A stretch of 64,000 nucleotides of DNA from Oxydemutator sp963693105 (GTDB lineage: Bacteria; Pseudomonadota; Gammaproteobacteria; Poriferisulfidales; Oxydemutatoraceae), in contig OY843752.1 of the NCBI GenBank assembly GCA_963693105.1, positions 1,240,001-1,304,000 on the forward strand, in the 5' to 3' direction. Both the position numbers and the translations under genes were made by a program. Position 1 is the stretch's first letter; each line of letters begins with the position of its first letter. Positions 53,766-62,458 of the stretch are shown in pieces. Below the pieces are notes generated by a model that was not told the origin of the DNA, made no database searches, and worked only from the letters and a program-made list of their open reading frames with translations.

Positions 53766-55146
53766 GCGGAGATTCCCGCTTGCGGGCAAATGGCTTGTAA
53801 CCGGCGGCCTGATGGCGGCGTTGCTCGGGGCGCCCGCGACGGCGCTGGGGAATTATTACTTTCTGCCATTGGCGTTGTCCTACACCGGCCTGTCCGGAGT
53901 CGCCAGCGGATATTTCGGCGGCGTCAGTGATTATTTCACCCTGTTGAACGACCGCGATGGCGGCATCAACGGCATCCCCGTCGCCTGGGAAGAGTGTGAG
54001 ACCGAATACGATCCGGCCAAAGGCATGCGGTGCTACCATCGCTACAAGAAAGATGAAGCCGGACGTCAGGCGCTTTACTTTGATTCGCTGACACTGTACT
54101 TCCATCCGCTGAGCAAGGGCGTTTTCCCTGCTCTGGCCACGCAAGGCCGCCGCGACCGGTTGCCTGTCGTCAGCGTCAATCACGGCCCGGTCGAGAGCCG
54201 CCGCGGTGATGTCTTTCCGTATCAATTTCCACTTGGCGCCGGCACTTATGATTTTGCCCACGCCGCCATTTTGCACATGGGCGAGCGTCTGGGCGGCATG
54301 GAGCAACTGAAGGGGCTGACCATCGTCACGCTCTACCATGGTTCCCCTTATGGCCGCGCGACCAACGAATTCCTGGAAAGCCTCGGCGAACACTATGGTT
54401 TCCGGCACGAAGCCATCGAGGTGCCCCATCCGGGCAATGAACAAGGCTCCCAGTGGCTCAGGATCCGGAAATTGAAGCCTGCTTTCGTGTATTTGCGCGG
54501 CTGGGGTCTGATGAATCCGGTTGCCATTCAGACCGCTGTGCGCACCGGCTACCGGGTGGCCAACCTGATTGGCAGTGAGTGGAGCAACTCAGAGGAGGAT
54601 GTAATTCCTGCGAGCCATGCCGCCCATGGTTACCAGGCGGCGGTCACGCATCGTGCCGGCGCGGATTTCCCGCTGGCACAAGAGATTATCGAAAAACTCT
54701 ATAATCAGGGTAAGGGTGATCTCGATGACCGCAGCCGTATCGGCAGTACTTATTGGAATCTGGGTGTTTGGGCGGCGGCGATGTCCGCCGAGGCCGTGCG
54801 CATCGCGCAGGAACGCTTTGGCAAGGAATTGACCGGCGCCATGGTGCGTTGGGGTTTTGAAAACCTCGATCTGAACGATGAAGATGTCGAGGAAATGGGT
54901 TTTTCAGATATAGCGCCTCCGATTCGGGTCACCTGCATAGACCATGCGGCTGTTCACAGCGTCCGTTTCCAGGAATGGGATGCCGAAGAGCGTAAATGGA
55001 AGCTTGTTACAGGCTGGATTGATGGCGACAGCGATTTTGCACACCGCATTGCACAGACCAACGCCGAGAAGTATGCTCAGGAGCATCCTGAATTCCCGAA
55101 GCGCGATTGTGGAGTCAAAGAGGATCGAGACGGCTTTGATCTGTAA
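53743..55146 (+). CDS. ABC-type substrate-binding protein (branched-chain amino acid type family)
   Basis: Predicted periplasmic receptor of the Peripla_BP_6/LivJ type, 467 residues. The signal-like start is GKWLVTGGLMAALLGAPATALG. The mature part has SYTGLSGVASGYFGGVSDYF, DRDGGINGIPVAWEECETEYDP and LKGLTIVTLYHGSPYGRATN, as in hydrocarbon-linked ABC receptors. No permease or ATPase gene is adjacent. Start uncertain: ATG 53743 lies in the loop of a terminator; a TTG at 53764 gives an equally good signal peptide. G+C is intermediate, rising towards the chromosomal norm. The ligand is unknown. Confidence 0.8.
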   Translation: MKGSPVFLRRFPLAGKWLVTGGLMAALLGAPATALGNYYFLPLALSYTGLSGVASGYFGGVSDYFTLLNDRDGGINGIPVAWEECETEYDPAKGMRCYHRYKKDEAGRQALYFDSLTLYFHPLSKGVFPALATQGRRDRLPVVSVNHGPVESRRGDVFPYQFPLGAGTYDFAHAAILHMGERLGGMEQLKGLTIVTLYHGSPYGRATNEFLESLGEHYGFRHEAIEVPHPGNEQGSQWLRIRKLKPAFVYLRGWGLMNPVAIQTAVRTGYRVANLIGSEWSNSEEDVIPASHAAHGYQAAVTHRAGADFPLAQEIIEKLYNQGKGDLDDRSRIGSTYWNLGVWAAAMSAEAVRIAQERFGKELTGAMVRWGFENLDLNDEDVEEMGFSDIAPPIRVTCIDHAAVHSVRFQEWDAEERKWKLVTGWIDGDSDFAHRIAQTNAEKYAQEHPEFPKRDCGVKEDRDGFDL

Positions 55147-55181
55147 ACAGGCAGAGCAGCAGGGTATCTTTCCTGTGCCAT

Positions 55182-55658
55182 TTACATGTTGAGTGCCTCG
55201 GATGCCACGAGGACGCCATCTCCGTCGGCGTAGAGCCATTCTCCGGGGATGAATTCGATTTCAGCGAAATAGACCGGCAGGTTGACCTCGCCGCGATCTT
55301 TCTTGTCGCTTTTGCGCGGGTGGGCGCCGAGCGCCTTGACCCCGAGCGGCAGTGTTTTGATGATTTCACAATCGCGTATGCAACCGTTGATGACAACGCC
55401 GCTCCAGTGATTGCGGATTCCGAGTTCGGCGAGCTGGTCCCCGAGCAGGGCGCACCGCATTGAGCCGCCGCCGTCCACCACCAGAACCCGGCCGTGTCCT
55501 TCGCTTTCGAGTGTTTTCCTGACCAGGGAATTGTCCTCGAAGCATTGCACCGTTGCGATGGCGCCGTGGAAAGAGCCGGCGCCGCCGAAGTCGCGCAGAA
55601 TCGGGCGGGCGATGGTCACGCGGTCCGGGAAAAGGTCGTAGAGGTCGGCTGTTTTCAT
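55182..55658 (-). CDS. rraA: RraA-like protein (RNase E activity regulator / oxaloacetate decarboxylase-aldolase fold)
   Basis: A 158-residue RraA family protein. Features are MKTADLYDLFPD, GGAGSFHGAIATVQCFEDN, HGRVLVVDGGGSMRCALLGD and SGVVINGCIRDCEIIKTL. Relatives either inhibit RNase E or act as 4-hydroxy-4-methyl-2-oxoglutarate aldolases; the D/R residues of both are present, so the role is not settled by sequence. The internal ATG at 55658 is the family start; the longer open frame to 55754 overlaps aceA. It is divergent from aceA and convergent with the substrate-binding protein gene. Confidence 0.92.
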   Translation of the reverse strand: MKTADLYDLFPDRVTIARPILRDFGGAGSFHGAIATVQCFEDNSLVRKTLESEGHGRVLVVDGGGSMRCALLGDQLAELGIRNHWSGVVINGCIRDCEIIKTLPLGVKALGAHPRKSDKKDRGEVNLPVYFAEIEFIPGEWLYADGDGVLVASEALNM

Positions 55659-55737
55659 CAATTTTCGGTGGAATAAGCGGCTGAAGTTGTTATTATACCC
55701 GGTCTGCCTTACACAAACGGGAGGGGAGTCGCACACC

Positions 55738-57015
55738 ATGAGCAGAAAAAACATGATTGCCGAAATCCAGAAGGATTGGGATGAGAATTCCCGCTGGACG
55801 GGAATTCAACGCGGCTACCGGGCCGAGGATGTCGTGCGTTTGCGCGGCTCAGTTCGAGTGGAACACACGCTTGCCCGCAGGGGCGCCGAAAAGCTGTGGA
55901 AACTTCTGAACGAAGAGCCCTATATCAACAGTCTGGGCGCCCTGACCGGCGGCCAGGCGATGCAGCAGGTCAAGGCCGGCGTCAAGGCCATTTATCTGTC
56001 TGGCTGGCAGGTTGCGGCCGATGCCAATCTCGCCTGCGAGATGTATCCGGATCAATCCCTGTACCCGGCCAATTCGGTTCCCGTCGTGGTCAAGCGGATT
56101 AACAGCGCGTTTGCCCGTGCCGACCAGATCGAGTGGGCAAAAGGAAAACACAAGACGGATTTCTTCGCCCCCATCGTCGCGGATGCCGAGGCCGGTTTCG
56201 GCGGCGTCCTCAATGCTTTTGAACTGATGAGGGCGATGATCGAGGCGGGCGCCGCCGGTGTGCATTACGAGGACCAGCTGGCGTCGGTCAAGAAATGCGG
56301 GCACATGGGCGGAAAGGTGCTGGTGCCGACCCGCGAGGCGGTGCAGAAGCTGATTGCGGCGCGGCTTGCGGCCGATGTCTGCGGCGTGCCGGTGCTGCTG
56401 CTTGCCCGCACCGACGCCCACGCCGCCGATCTGCTGACTTCCGATATAGACGACTGCGACAAGCCGTTTATAACCGGTGAACGCACCAATGAAGGTTTTT
56501 ACCGGACGAAGGCGGGATTCGACCAGGCAATCGCCAGGGGACTCGCCTACGCGCCCTACGCGGACCTGCTGTGGTGCGAGACCGCGGTGCCCGACCTGGA
56601 CGATGCGCGCCGTTTTGCCGAAGGCATCCACAAGAAATTCCCGGGCAAAATGCTCGCCTACAATTGTTCGCCCTCGTTCAACTGGAAGAAGAGACTCGAC
56701 GATGCGACCATCGGAAAATTTCAGCGTGAACTCGGGGCGATGGGCTACAAATTCCAGTTCATCACGCTCGCCGGAATTCACAACATGTGGTACCACATGT
56801 TCGACCTTTCCAGCCACTACGTTGAAACCGGAATGCAAGCCTACGTCGAGATGGTTCAGGAAAAGGAATTTGCCGCGATCGACAGGGGCTACACGTTCTC
56901 CAGCCATCAGGCTGAAGTGGGCACCGGTTATTTTGACGATGTCACGACGGTTATTCAGGGCGGCTCCTCTTCGGTTACGGCTTTGACCGGATCGACCGAG
57001 GAAGAGCAATTCTAA
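55738..57015 (+). CDS. aceA: Isocitrate lyase
   Basis: Glyoxylate-shunt enzyme splitting isocitrate to glyoxylate and succinate. The 425 residues contain the signature KKCGHMGGKVLVPT near residue 182 with the catalytic Cys, plus GWQVAADANLACEMYPDQ and YNCSPSFNWKK. The ATG at 55738 is used. It is followed by icd after 37 bases, placing the two enzymes competing for isocitrate side by side. No aceB or glcB is in the window. Confidence 0.97.
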   Translation: MSRKNMIAEIQKDWDENSRWTGIQRGYRAEDVVRLRGSVRVEHTLARRGAEKLWKLLNEEPYINSLGALTGGQAMQQVKAGVKAIYLSGWQVAADANLACEMYPDQSLYPANSVPVVVKRINSAFARADQIEWAKGKHKTDFFAPIVADAEAGFGGVLNAFELMRAMIEAGAAGVHYEDQLASVKKCGHMGGKVLVPTREAVQKLIAARLAADVCGVPVLLLARTDAHAADLLTSDIDDCDKPFITGERTNEGFYRTKAGFDQAIARGLAYAPYADLLWCETAVPDLDDARRFAEGIHKKFPGKMLAYNCSPSFNWKKRLDDATIGKFQRELGAMGYKFQFITLAGIHNMWYHMFDLSSHYVETGMQAYVEMVQEKEFAAIDRGYTFSSHQAEVGTGYFDDVTTVIQGGSSSVTALTGSTEEEQF

Positions 57016-57052
57016 TCCGTCTTTACCGGACACCGCAGGATTGCAGCGAGCG

Positions 57053-58384
57053 ATGACACCGCAGGCTCCCAGCCATGTCCGCACGCCGCCGGAAGGCGAG
57101 CGCATTCGGGTCGCCGATGGCCGCATTGAGGTCCCTGATCGTCCCGTTATTCCGTTTATCGAGGGCGACGGCATCGGCACGGATGTGACGCCGGTTATGC
57201 AGCAGGTGGTGGATACCGCCGTTGACATGGCCTACGCCGGCCGCAGGCAGATAGAATGGATGGAGGTGTACGCCGGCGAAAAAGCGATGGCTCTCTACGG
57301 CGAATGGCTGCCCCGGAAAACTTTCGACCTGATCCGGGAGTACTCGGTTGCAATCAAAGGCCCTTTGACGACGCCGGTCGGAGAGGGCATGCGTTCATTG
57401 AATGTGGCGATTCGCCAGGAACTGGATTTGTACGCCTGCGTCCGGCCGATTCGCTATTTTCCGGGGACTCCGACTCCGATGAAGGATTCGGAGACGACCG
57501 ATATGGTTGTTTTTCGTGAAAACACCGAGGACATCTATGCCGGCATTGAATGGCCGGCGGATTCCGCGGAAGTGAAAAAGGTTCTCGATTTCCTGATTGA
57601 CAAGATGGAGGTGGGCGGGATTCGTTTTACCGATTCCTGCGGCATAGGCATCAAGCCGGTTTCCAGGGAAGGTTCCCAGCGGCTTGTCAGGAAAGCCATC
57701 CGCTATGCAATCAACAACGACCGCAGATCGGTGTCGCTGGTGCATAAAGGCAATATCATGAAATACACCGAAGGCGCTTTCCGCAACTGGGGGTATGAAC
57801 TGGCGGTTCAGGAGTTCGGCGCCGAACCCATGGACGGCGGGCCCTGGCACAAAATCAGAAATCCTGAAAACGGGCGTGAAATCGTCATCAAGGATGTCAT
57901 TGCCGACAACTTTCTGCAGCAGATTTTGCTGAAGCCCGATGAATACGATGTGATTGCGACACTGAACCTGAACGGGGACTACATCTCCGATGCATTGGCC
58001 GCCCAGGTTGGCGGCATCGGTATCGCGCCCGGCGCCAACATGTCCGATTCAGTGGCGGTTTTCGAGGCGACGCACGGCAGCGCCCCGAAATACGCCGGCA
58101 AGAACCGGGTGAATCCGGGCTCGATTATCCTGTCGGCCGAGATGATGTTGCGCCACCTCGGCTGGCTCGAGGCCGCGGACCTGGTTTTGAAGGGCATTGC
58201 CGGCGCAATCGCGGCGAAAACGCTGACATACGACCTGGCCCGGGTGCGCGGAGGCATTTTCACCAGAGGGCGCAAAATCAGCAGCCGCCAGGATGTCGAT
58301 GCCGAATTGCAGCGTTTGATTCCGGGCGCCGTTCTCGTTACCACCAGCGGTTTCGGCGACGAGATTATCAAGAATATGGCGTAA
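57053..58384 (+). CDS. icd: NADP-dependent isocitrate dehydrogenase
   Basis: TCA-cycle dehydrogenase of 443 residues. It has IPFIEGDGIGTDVTPVM, GMRSLNVAIRQELDLYACVRP in which the Ser corresponds to the E. coli kinase-targeted residue, TDMVVFRENTEDIYAGIEW, and FEATHGSAPKYAGKNRVNPG. NADP use is inferred from similarity to the E. coli type. The ATG at 57053 is preferred over the upstream TTG at 57041. Adjacent to aceA; no aceK gene is visible. Confidence 0.96.
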   Translation: MTPQAPSHVRTPPEGERIRVADGRIEVPDRPVIPFIEGDGIGTDVTPVMQQVVDTAVDMAYAGRRQIEWMEVYAGEKAMALYGEWLPRKTFDLIREYSVAIKGPLTTPVGEGMRSLNVAIRQELDLYACVRPIRYFPGTPTPMKDSETTDMVVFRENTEDIYAGIEWPADSAEVKKVLDFLIDKMEVGGIRFTDSCGIGIKPVSREGSQRLVRKAIRYAINNDRRSVSLVHKGNIMKYTEGAFRNWGYELAVQEFGAEPMDGGPWHKIRNPENGREIVIKDVIADNFLQQILLKPDEYDVIATLNLNGDYISDALAAQVGGIGIAPGANMSDSVAVFEATHGSAPKYAGKNRVNPGSIILSAEMMLRHLGWLEAADLVLKGIAGAIAAKTLTYDLARVRGGIFTRGRKISSRQDVDAELQRLIPGAVLVTTSGFGDEIIKNMA

Positions 58385-58417
58385 AGCCGCCCGGCGCGCT
58401 CCGGTATTCTTTACAGA

Positions 58418-59119
58418 TCAAAGGCCGACCGGTAAAAAGACCGTTGCCGTTCCATGTATAGTCCGGTTAATCAGGCGGTCACCCCTGTTTTCGAAAACCA
58501 TGGCCGTCAGATCCTGAAGCGCCACCATTTTGTCAATGTAAATGAGGGCCCCGCCGTTGTTCTCACCGACTTTGACCGGTTCCCGGCCGGTTTGCTGTTC
58601 GAGTTTCTCCTTCCAGATTTCAAGGTTGCGGGCGCTGTTGTAGAGTTTTTGCGCATCCAGGAAATCGAACATGAAAATTTCCCTTTTGCCGTTGTATGCG
58701 TTGCGTATCATGCCGCTGACGCCGAGCATCATCGCGAAGACCCTGTCGCCCCGGTAGGCGGGGTCAAAGGCGAATTCAACGGCCTGCGCGCCCTGCTTGT
58801 AGTGTATTTCCTTGTAAGCGACCTCCAGCGGGTATTCGATGATCTGCTCCATCCTGGCTTCCAGCGTGATGTTGGAAACCTTGCCCAGTTCATCCGGATT
58901 GTGACGGTAGAGTGCAAGCGCCAGTTGGCGCAGATATTCGTTGAGCGCTTTTATTGTGGTGCCGGTCGCCATGTCAATCTCGGTTTTTCCGATGTTGCTC
59001 AACGTGTGCATTCCGCCGCAGCCGGACTGCAACGAGAACAGAAGAAGAATGGCGCATCCGGCGGCCGCTTTTTTGCGCGACGCCCCCAATCCTTTTATAA
59101 TTTGCCGTTGCGTTTTCAC
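58418..59119 (-). CDS. Putative lipoprotein of unknown function
   Basis: A 233-residue protein that I do not recognise. The N-terminal segment GCAILLLFSLQSGC ends in a lipobox with Cys34, so it is probably an outer- or inner-membrane lipoprotein. The rest is predicted mixed alpha/beta with regions such as TIKALNEYLRQLALALYRHN, YRGDRVFAMMLGVSGMI and KREIFMFDFLDAQKLYNSAR, and no known motif. It is transcribed opposite to icd (33 bases apart) and divergent from the chelatase gene. Confidence 0.72.
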   Translation of the reverse strand: MKTQRQIIKGLGASRKKAAAGCAILLLFSLQSGCGGMHTLSNIGKTEIDMATGTTIKALNEYLRQLALALYRHNPDELGKVSNITLEARMEQIIEYPLEVAYKEIHYKQGAQAVEFAFDPAYRGDRVFAMMLGVSGMIRNAYNGKREIFMFDFLDAQKLYNSARNLEIWKEKLEQQTGREPVKVGENNGGALIYIDKMVALQDLTAMVFENRGDRLINRTIHGTATVFLPVGL

Positions 59120-59157
59120 GTGATCATGTTTTGCGGGTTGACGGGAGATATTACCAG

Positions 59158-59538
59158 ATGATGAAGGGACTTCTACTGATTGCCCACGGCAGCCGTAGGC
59201 AGGCGTCGAACGACGAGATCAAACGGCTTGCGGAGCTGTTGCGGCGCAAGGCGGGCGACCGTTTCCATTGCGTAGGCCATGCTTTTCTCGAACTGGCCGA
59301 GCCTTCGATTGCCGACGGCATACAGTGGTGCATAGACGCCGGCGCCGACGAGGTGTATGCCTTGCCGTATTTTCTGGCGGAGGGCAACCACGTGGCGGAA
59401 GACATTCCCGCCGAGATTTCAAGCAAGCAAAAGGAATGCCCCGGAGTAAAAATTCACCTGTGCAATTATCTGGGACAATCCGATGAACCCGTGGCCGATA
59501 TACTGCTGCAAATCGTGGAGAAGCGGGCGAATGGATAA
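59158..59538 (+). CDS. CbiX/SirB-like sirohydrochlorin chelatase family protein
   Basis: A 126-residue single-domain chelatase of the CbiX-S type. It has LLIAHGSRRQASNDEI with the metal-binding His, VGHAFLELAEPSIADGI and YALPYFLAEGNHVAEDIP with the second His. Candidate reactions are cobalt, iron or nickel insertion into sirohydrochlorin or related tetrapyrroles; the metal is not decided. Start at the first of two adjacent ATG codons. Overlaps the DUF454 gene by 8 bases. Confidence 0.84.
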   Translation: MMKGLLLIAHGSRRQASNDEIKRLAELLRRKAGDRFHCVGHAFLELAEPSIADGIQWCIDAGADEVYALPYFLAEGNHVAEDIPAEISSKQKECPGVKIHLCNYLGQSDEPVADILLQIVEKRANG

Positions 59539-59947
59539 GCCCAACTCGTTTATCGAGTCGAACCTGATTAAGCGCCGGTTGTTTTTCGTGGCGGGGCACA
59601 TCTGCACATTTCTGGGCGTGCTTGCGCTGATACTGCCGTTGATTCCGACATCGCCTTTTCTGGTCGTCGGCGCCGCCTGCTATGCGCGCTCTTCCGAAAA
59701 ATTCTACAAACTGCTGCTGACGAACAGGTATTTCGGCCCGATGATTGGCCAATGGGAGAAAAACCGCTGTCTTGAAAAAAAAGTCAAACTGGCGGCGGTC
59801 GCGGTTCTTTCCGTGGCTTTTCTCTCTTCGGCTTTTCTGTTTCTGGAAGCGTGGACGGCGCGCGGCCTGGTGATCCTGGTCGGTCTGGTCGCCATTCTCT
59901 GCGTGTCGGGCATCTCCACTTGTCCCGGCGAGGCCGGCAGGGAATAA
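59531..59947 (+). CDS. YbaN-like DUF454 inner-membrane protein
   Basis: A 138-residue membrane protein with predicted helices around residues 18-36 and 85-130. The stretch GVLALILPLIPTSPFLVVGA is the DUF454 hallmark, followed by CYARSSEKFYKLLLTNRYFG. Function is not known for the family. The ATG at 59531 lies inside the end of the chelatase gene, so the two are coupled. metX follows 7 bases after the stop. Confidence 0.9.
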   Translation: MDKPNSFIESNLIKRRLFFVAGHICTFLGVLALILPLIPTSPFLVVGAACYARSSEKFYKLLLTNRYFGPMIGQWEKNRCLEKKVKLAAVAVLSVAFLSSAFLFLEAWTARGLVILVGLVAILCVSGISTCPGEAGRE

Positions 59948-59954
59948 TGCGCCG

Positions 59955-61103
59955 ATGATCGATATTCCGCCAGCGACCCGGATCATAAAATTGTCCGGCG
60001 ATTACGGCATGAGCGGTTTTGTCATGCGCCGCGGAGGCCATCTGCCGCAGGTGGAGGTCGCCTACGAGGCGTGGGGCGCGCTTTCGCAGAACCACGACAA
60101 CGCGATCCTGGTATTCACCGGGCTGTCGCCGTCCGCGCACGCCTGTTCCTCGTCGGAAGATTCCTCGCACGGCTGGTGGGAATACATGATCGGCCCCGGC
60201 AAGCCGATTGACACCGACCGGTTCCATGTAATTTGCGTCAATTCTCTCGGCAGTTGTTTCGGCTCGACATCGCCGTCTTCGGTCAACCCCGGGACCGGCA
60301 AGCCGTACGGCGCCGATTTCCCGGAACTGACGATAGAAGACATCGCCAAGGCGGGGCACCACGCCTTGAACGACCTCGGCATCGAGCACTTGTTCGCCGT
60401 GGTCGGCGCTTCGATGGGAGGCATGAGCGCGCTGGCTTACGCGCTTCAGTATCCAGGGGAAGTGAGTTATCTGGCCTGTATCTCGGCGGCAAGCCGCGCA
60501 TTGCCGTTCACGATCGCATTGCGTTCACTGCAGCGTGAAATCATCCGTTGCGACCCGGGATGGAACGGCGGCGATTATTTCGAAGACGAAGGCCCGGACT
60601 GCGGCATGGTGCTGGCGCGCAAACTGGGGTTGATGTCCTACCGCGCCGCGACCGAATGGCGCCACCGCTTTAACCGCGCGAGAATGCCGCCCAGGCGGCG
60701 CCCGCAGGAGCCTTTTTCCATCGAATTCGAGATCGAGTCTTATCTGGATTACAACGCCCGCAAGTTCGTCAGGACTTTTGACGCGAACAGTTATCTGTAT
60801 CTGTCGCGGGCGATGGACTGGTTCGATGTCGCCGACCACGGCGGTTCGGTCAACGCCGGGCTTGCCAGGATACACGCCAGGCGTTCGCTGATCGTCGGCG
60901 TGACCGGCGATATTCTGTTCCCGCTGGAACAACAGCGCGAAATTGCGACGGGGCTGGAGAAGGCCGGCAGGGAAGTGGATTTCGTCGAGCTCGGCTCGAT
61001 TTACGGGCACGACTCTTTTCTTATTGACGAAGAGCGTTTCGCGCCGGTGGTCAGGCGGTTTATTGACGAAGCGGCGCGGGAACAGGCGGCGGATACACGG
61101 TGA
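59955..61103 (+). CDS. metX: Homoserine O-acyltransferase (MetX family)
   Basis: Alpha/beta hydrolase-fold enzyme of methionine synthesis, 382 residues. The nucleophile is Ser153 in VVGASMGGMSALAYA. The catalytic Asp lies in VTGDILFPLEQQ and the His in YGHDSFLIDEE. The oxyanion region NSLGSCFGSTSPSSVNPGTG is present. MetX enzymes use either acetyl-CoA or succinyl-CoA, and some gammaproteobacterial members use succinyl-CoA, so the acyl donor is left open. Convergent with gltA, 9 bases apart. Confidence 0.94.
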   Translation: MIDIPPATRIIKLSGDYGMSGFVMRRGGHLPQVEVAYEAWGALSQNHDNAILVFTGLSPSAHACSSSEDSSHGWWEYMIGPGKPIDTDRFHVICVNSLGSCFGSTSPSSVNPGTGKPYGADFPELTIEDIAKAGHHALNDLGIEHLFAVVGASMGGMSALAYALQYPGEVSYLACISAASRALPFTIALRSLQREIIRCDPGWNGGDYFEDEGPDCGMVLARKLGLMSYRAATEWRHRFNRARMPPRRRPQEPFSIEFEIESYLDYNARKFVRTFDANSYLYLSRAMDWFDVADHGGSVNAGLARIHARRSLIVGVTGDILFPLEQQREIATGLEKAGREVDFVELGSIYGHDSFLIDEERFAPVVRRFIDEAAREQAADTR

Positions 61104-61112
61104 CCCGCATTC

Positions 61113-62426
61113 TCAGCGCTCTTCAATCGGCGTAAAGTCCCTTTTGCAGTGGCCGGTGTACAACTGGCGCGGCCGCCCGATGCGCGTGTGCTTGTCGGAC
61201 ATCATTTCATTCCAGTGGCTGATCCAGCCGATGGTGCGCGCCAGCGCAAAGATGACCGTGAACATGTCGCGCGGCAACCCCATGGTATTCAGGATAATGC
61301 CGGAGTAGAAGTCCACATTGGGGTAGAGTTTGCGGGAGATGAAATACTCGTCTTCCAGCGCGATCTGTTCCAGCTGCAGCGCGGTTTCGAGCAGGGGCTG
61401 GTTGTGCCCGCCGACATCGAGCTCCGACAACAGGTTGTGGCAGGTCTGCCGGATGATTTTGGCCCGCGGGTCGTAGTTTTTGTAAACCCGGTGTCCGAAC
61501 CCCATCAGGCGAAAGTGATCGTTTTTGTCCTTGGCCCGGTTGATGTAGTACTCCAGCGATTCGCCCGACTCCACGATGTCCTCCAGCATGCGGATGACCG
61601 CTTCGTTGGCGCCGCCGTGCGCAGGCCCCCACAGCGAGGCGATTCCCGCGACCAGCGCCGCATACGGGTCGGTCTCGGTGCTCCCGCTCAGGCGCACGGT
61701 GGAGGTGGATGCATTTTGTTCGTGGTCGGCGTGCAGGATCAGGATCAAGTCCATTGCGGCGACGAATTTTTCCCTCAAGGATGCCTTGCCGTCAAACTCG
61801 CCGAACGCCATCTGCAAAAAGCCCTCGGTGTACGACAACGCCGGATTGCGCTGCCGGAAGGCCCTGCCGTTCCGGTGGCACAGCAGCCAGGCGGTAATGG
61901 TCGCTATTTTTGCAATCAGGCGGTGCGCCGAACGTTCGCGGTATTCGGGATCGTGAACCGCCATCTCATCGTGGTACAGCGCCGCCAGATAGCTGACCGC
62001 CGCCATCAGCATCGCCATCGGGTGGCGCTCCCTGCCGAAACACTCGAGCAGCCGGGTCAGGGCTTTTTCATCCAGATTGCTGTGTTGAAGAAGACTGCGG
62101 TTGAAGTCGTCCATTTGCCGGCGGTTGGGCAATTCACCGTAAAACAGCAGATGGCAGACTTCGGGAAAGTTGCTTTTCCCGGCAAGCTGCTCAATCGGGT
62201 ATCCCCGATATTTCAGCAGGCCGCGTCCGCCGTCTATGTAGGTGATTTTGCTCTCGCAACTGGCGGTGGAGACAAAGCCGGGGTCGAAGGTGAAATAGCC
62301 CAGCTCCTGGTGTATCGGACGGATGTCTATGATATCGGCGCCCGCGGTTGACTCCAGCACGGGCAGCTCAATTTCCTTCTCCTTGCCGGAGCCGGACTCG
62401 GTCAATTTGATTTTTTTGTTTTCCAC
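61113..62426 (-). CDS. gltA: Citrate synthase
   Basis: Condenses acetyl-CoA and oxaloacetate at entry to the TCA cycle. The 437 residues match the type II hexameric form. Catalytic residues lie in LILHADHEQNASTSTVR (His), RLMGFGHRVYKNYDPRAK (His) and PNVDFYSGIILNTMG (Asp). The N-terminus has PGFVSTASCESKITYIDGGR. It is the third citrate/isocitrate enzyme within 7 kb (aceA, icd, gltA). Confidence 0.97.
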   Translation of the reverse strand: MENKKIKLTESGSGKEKEIELPVLESTAGADIIDIRPIHQELGYFTFDPGFVSTASCESKITYIDGGRGLLKYRGYPIEQLAGKSNFPEVCHLLFYGELPNRRQMDDFNRSLLQHSNLDEKALTRLLECFGRERHPMAMLMAAVSYLAALYHDEMAVHDPEYRERSAHRLIAKIATITAWLLCHRNGRAFRQRNPALSYTEGFLQMAFGEFDGKASLREKFVAAMDLILILHADHEQNASTSTVRLSGSTETDPYAALVAGIASLWGPAHGGANEAVIRMLEDIVESGESLEYYINRAKDKNDHFRLMGFGHRVYKNYDPRAKIIRQTCHNLLSELDVGGHNQPLLETALQLEQIALEDEYFISRKLYPNVDFYSGIILNTMGLPRDMFTVIFALARTIGWISHWNEMMSDKHTRIGRPRQLYTGHCKRDFTPIEER

Positions 62427-62458
62427 TTTTGGAGGGTAAACGCCGCATTATATATCAT

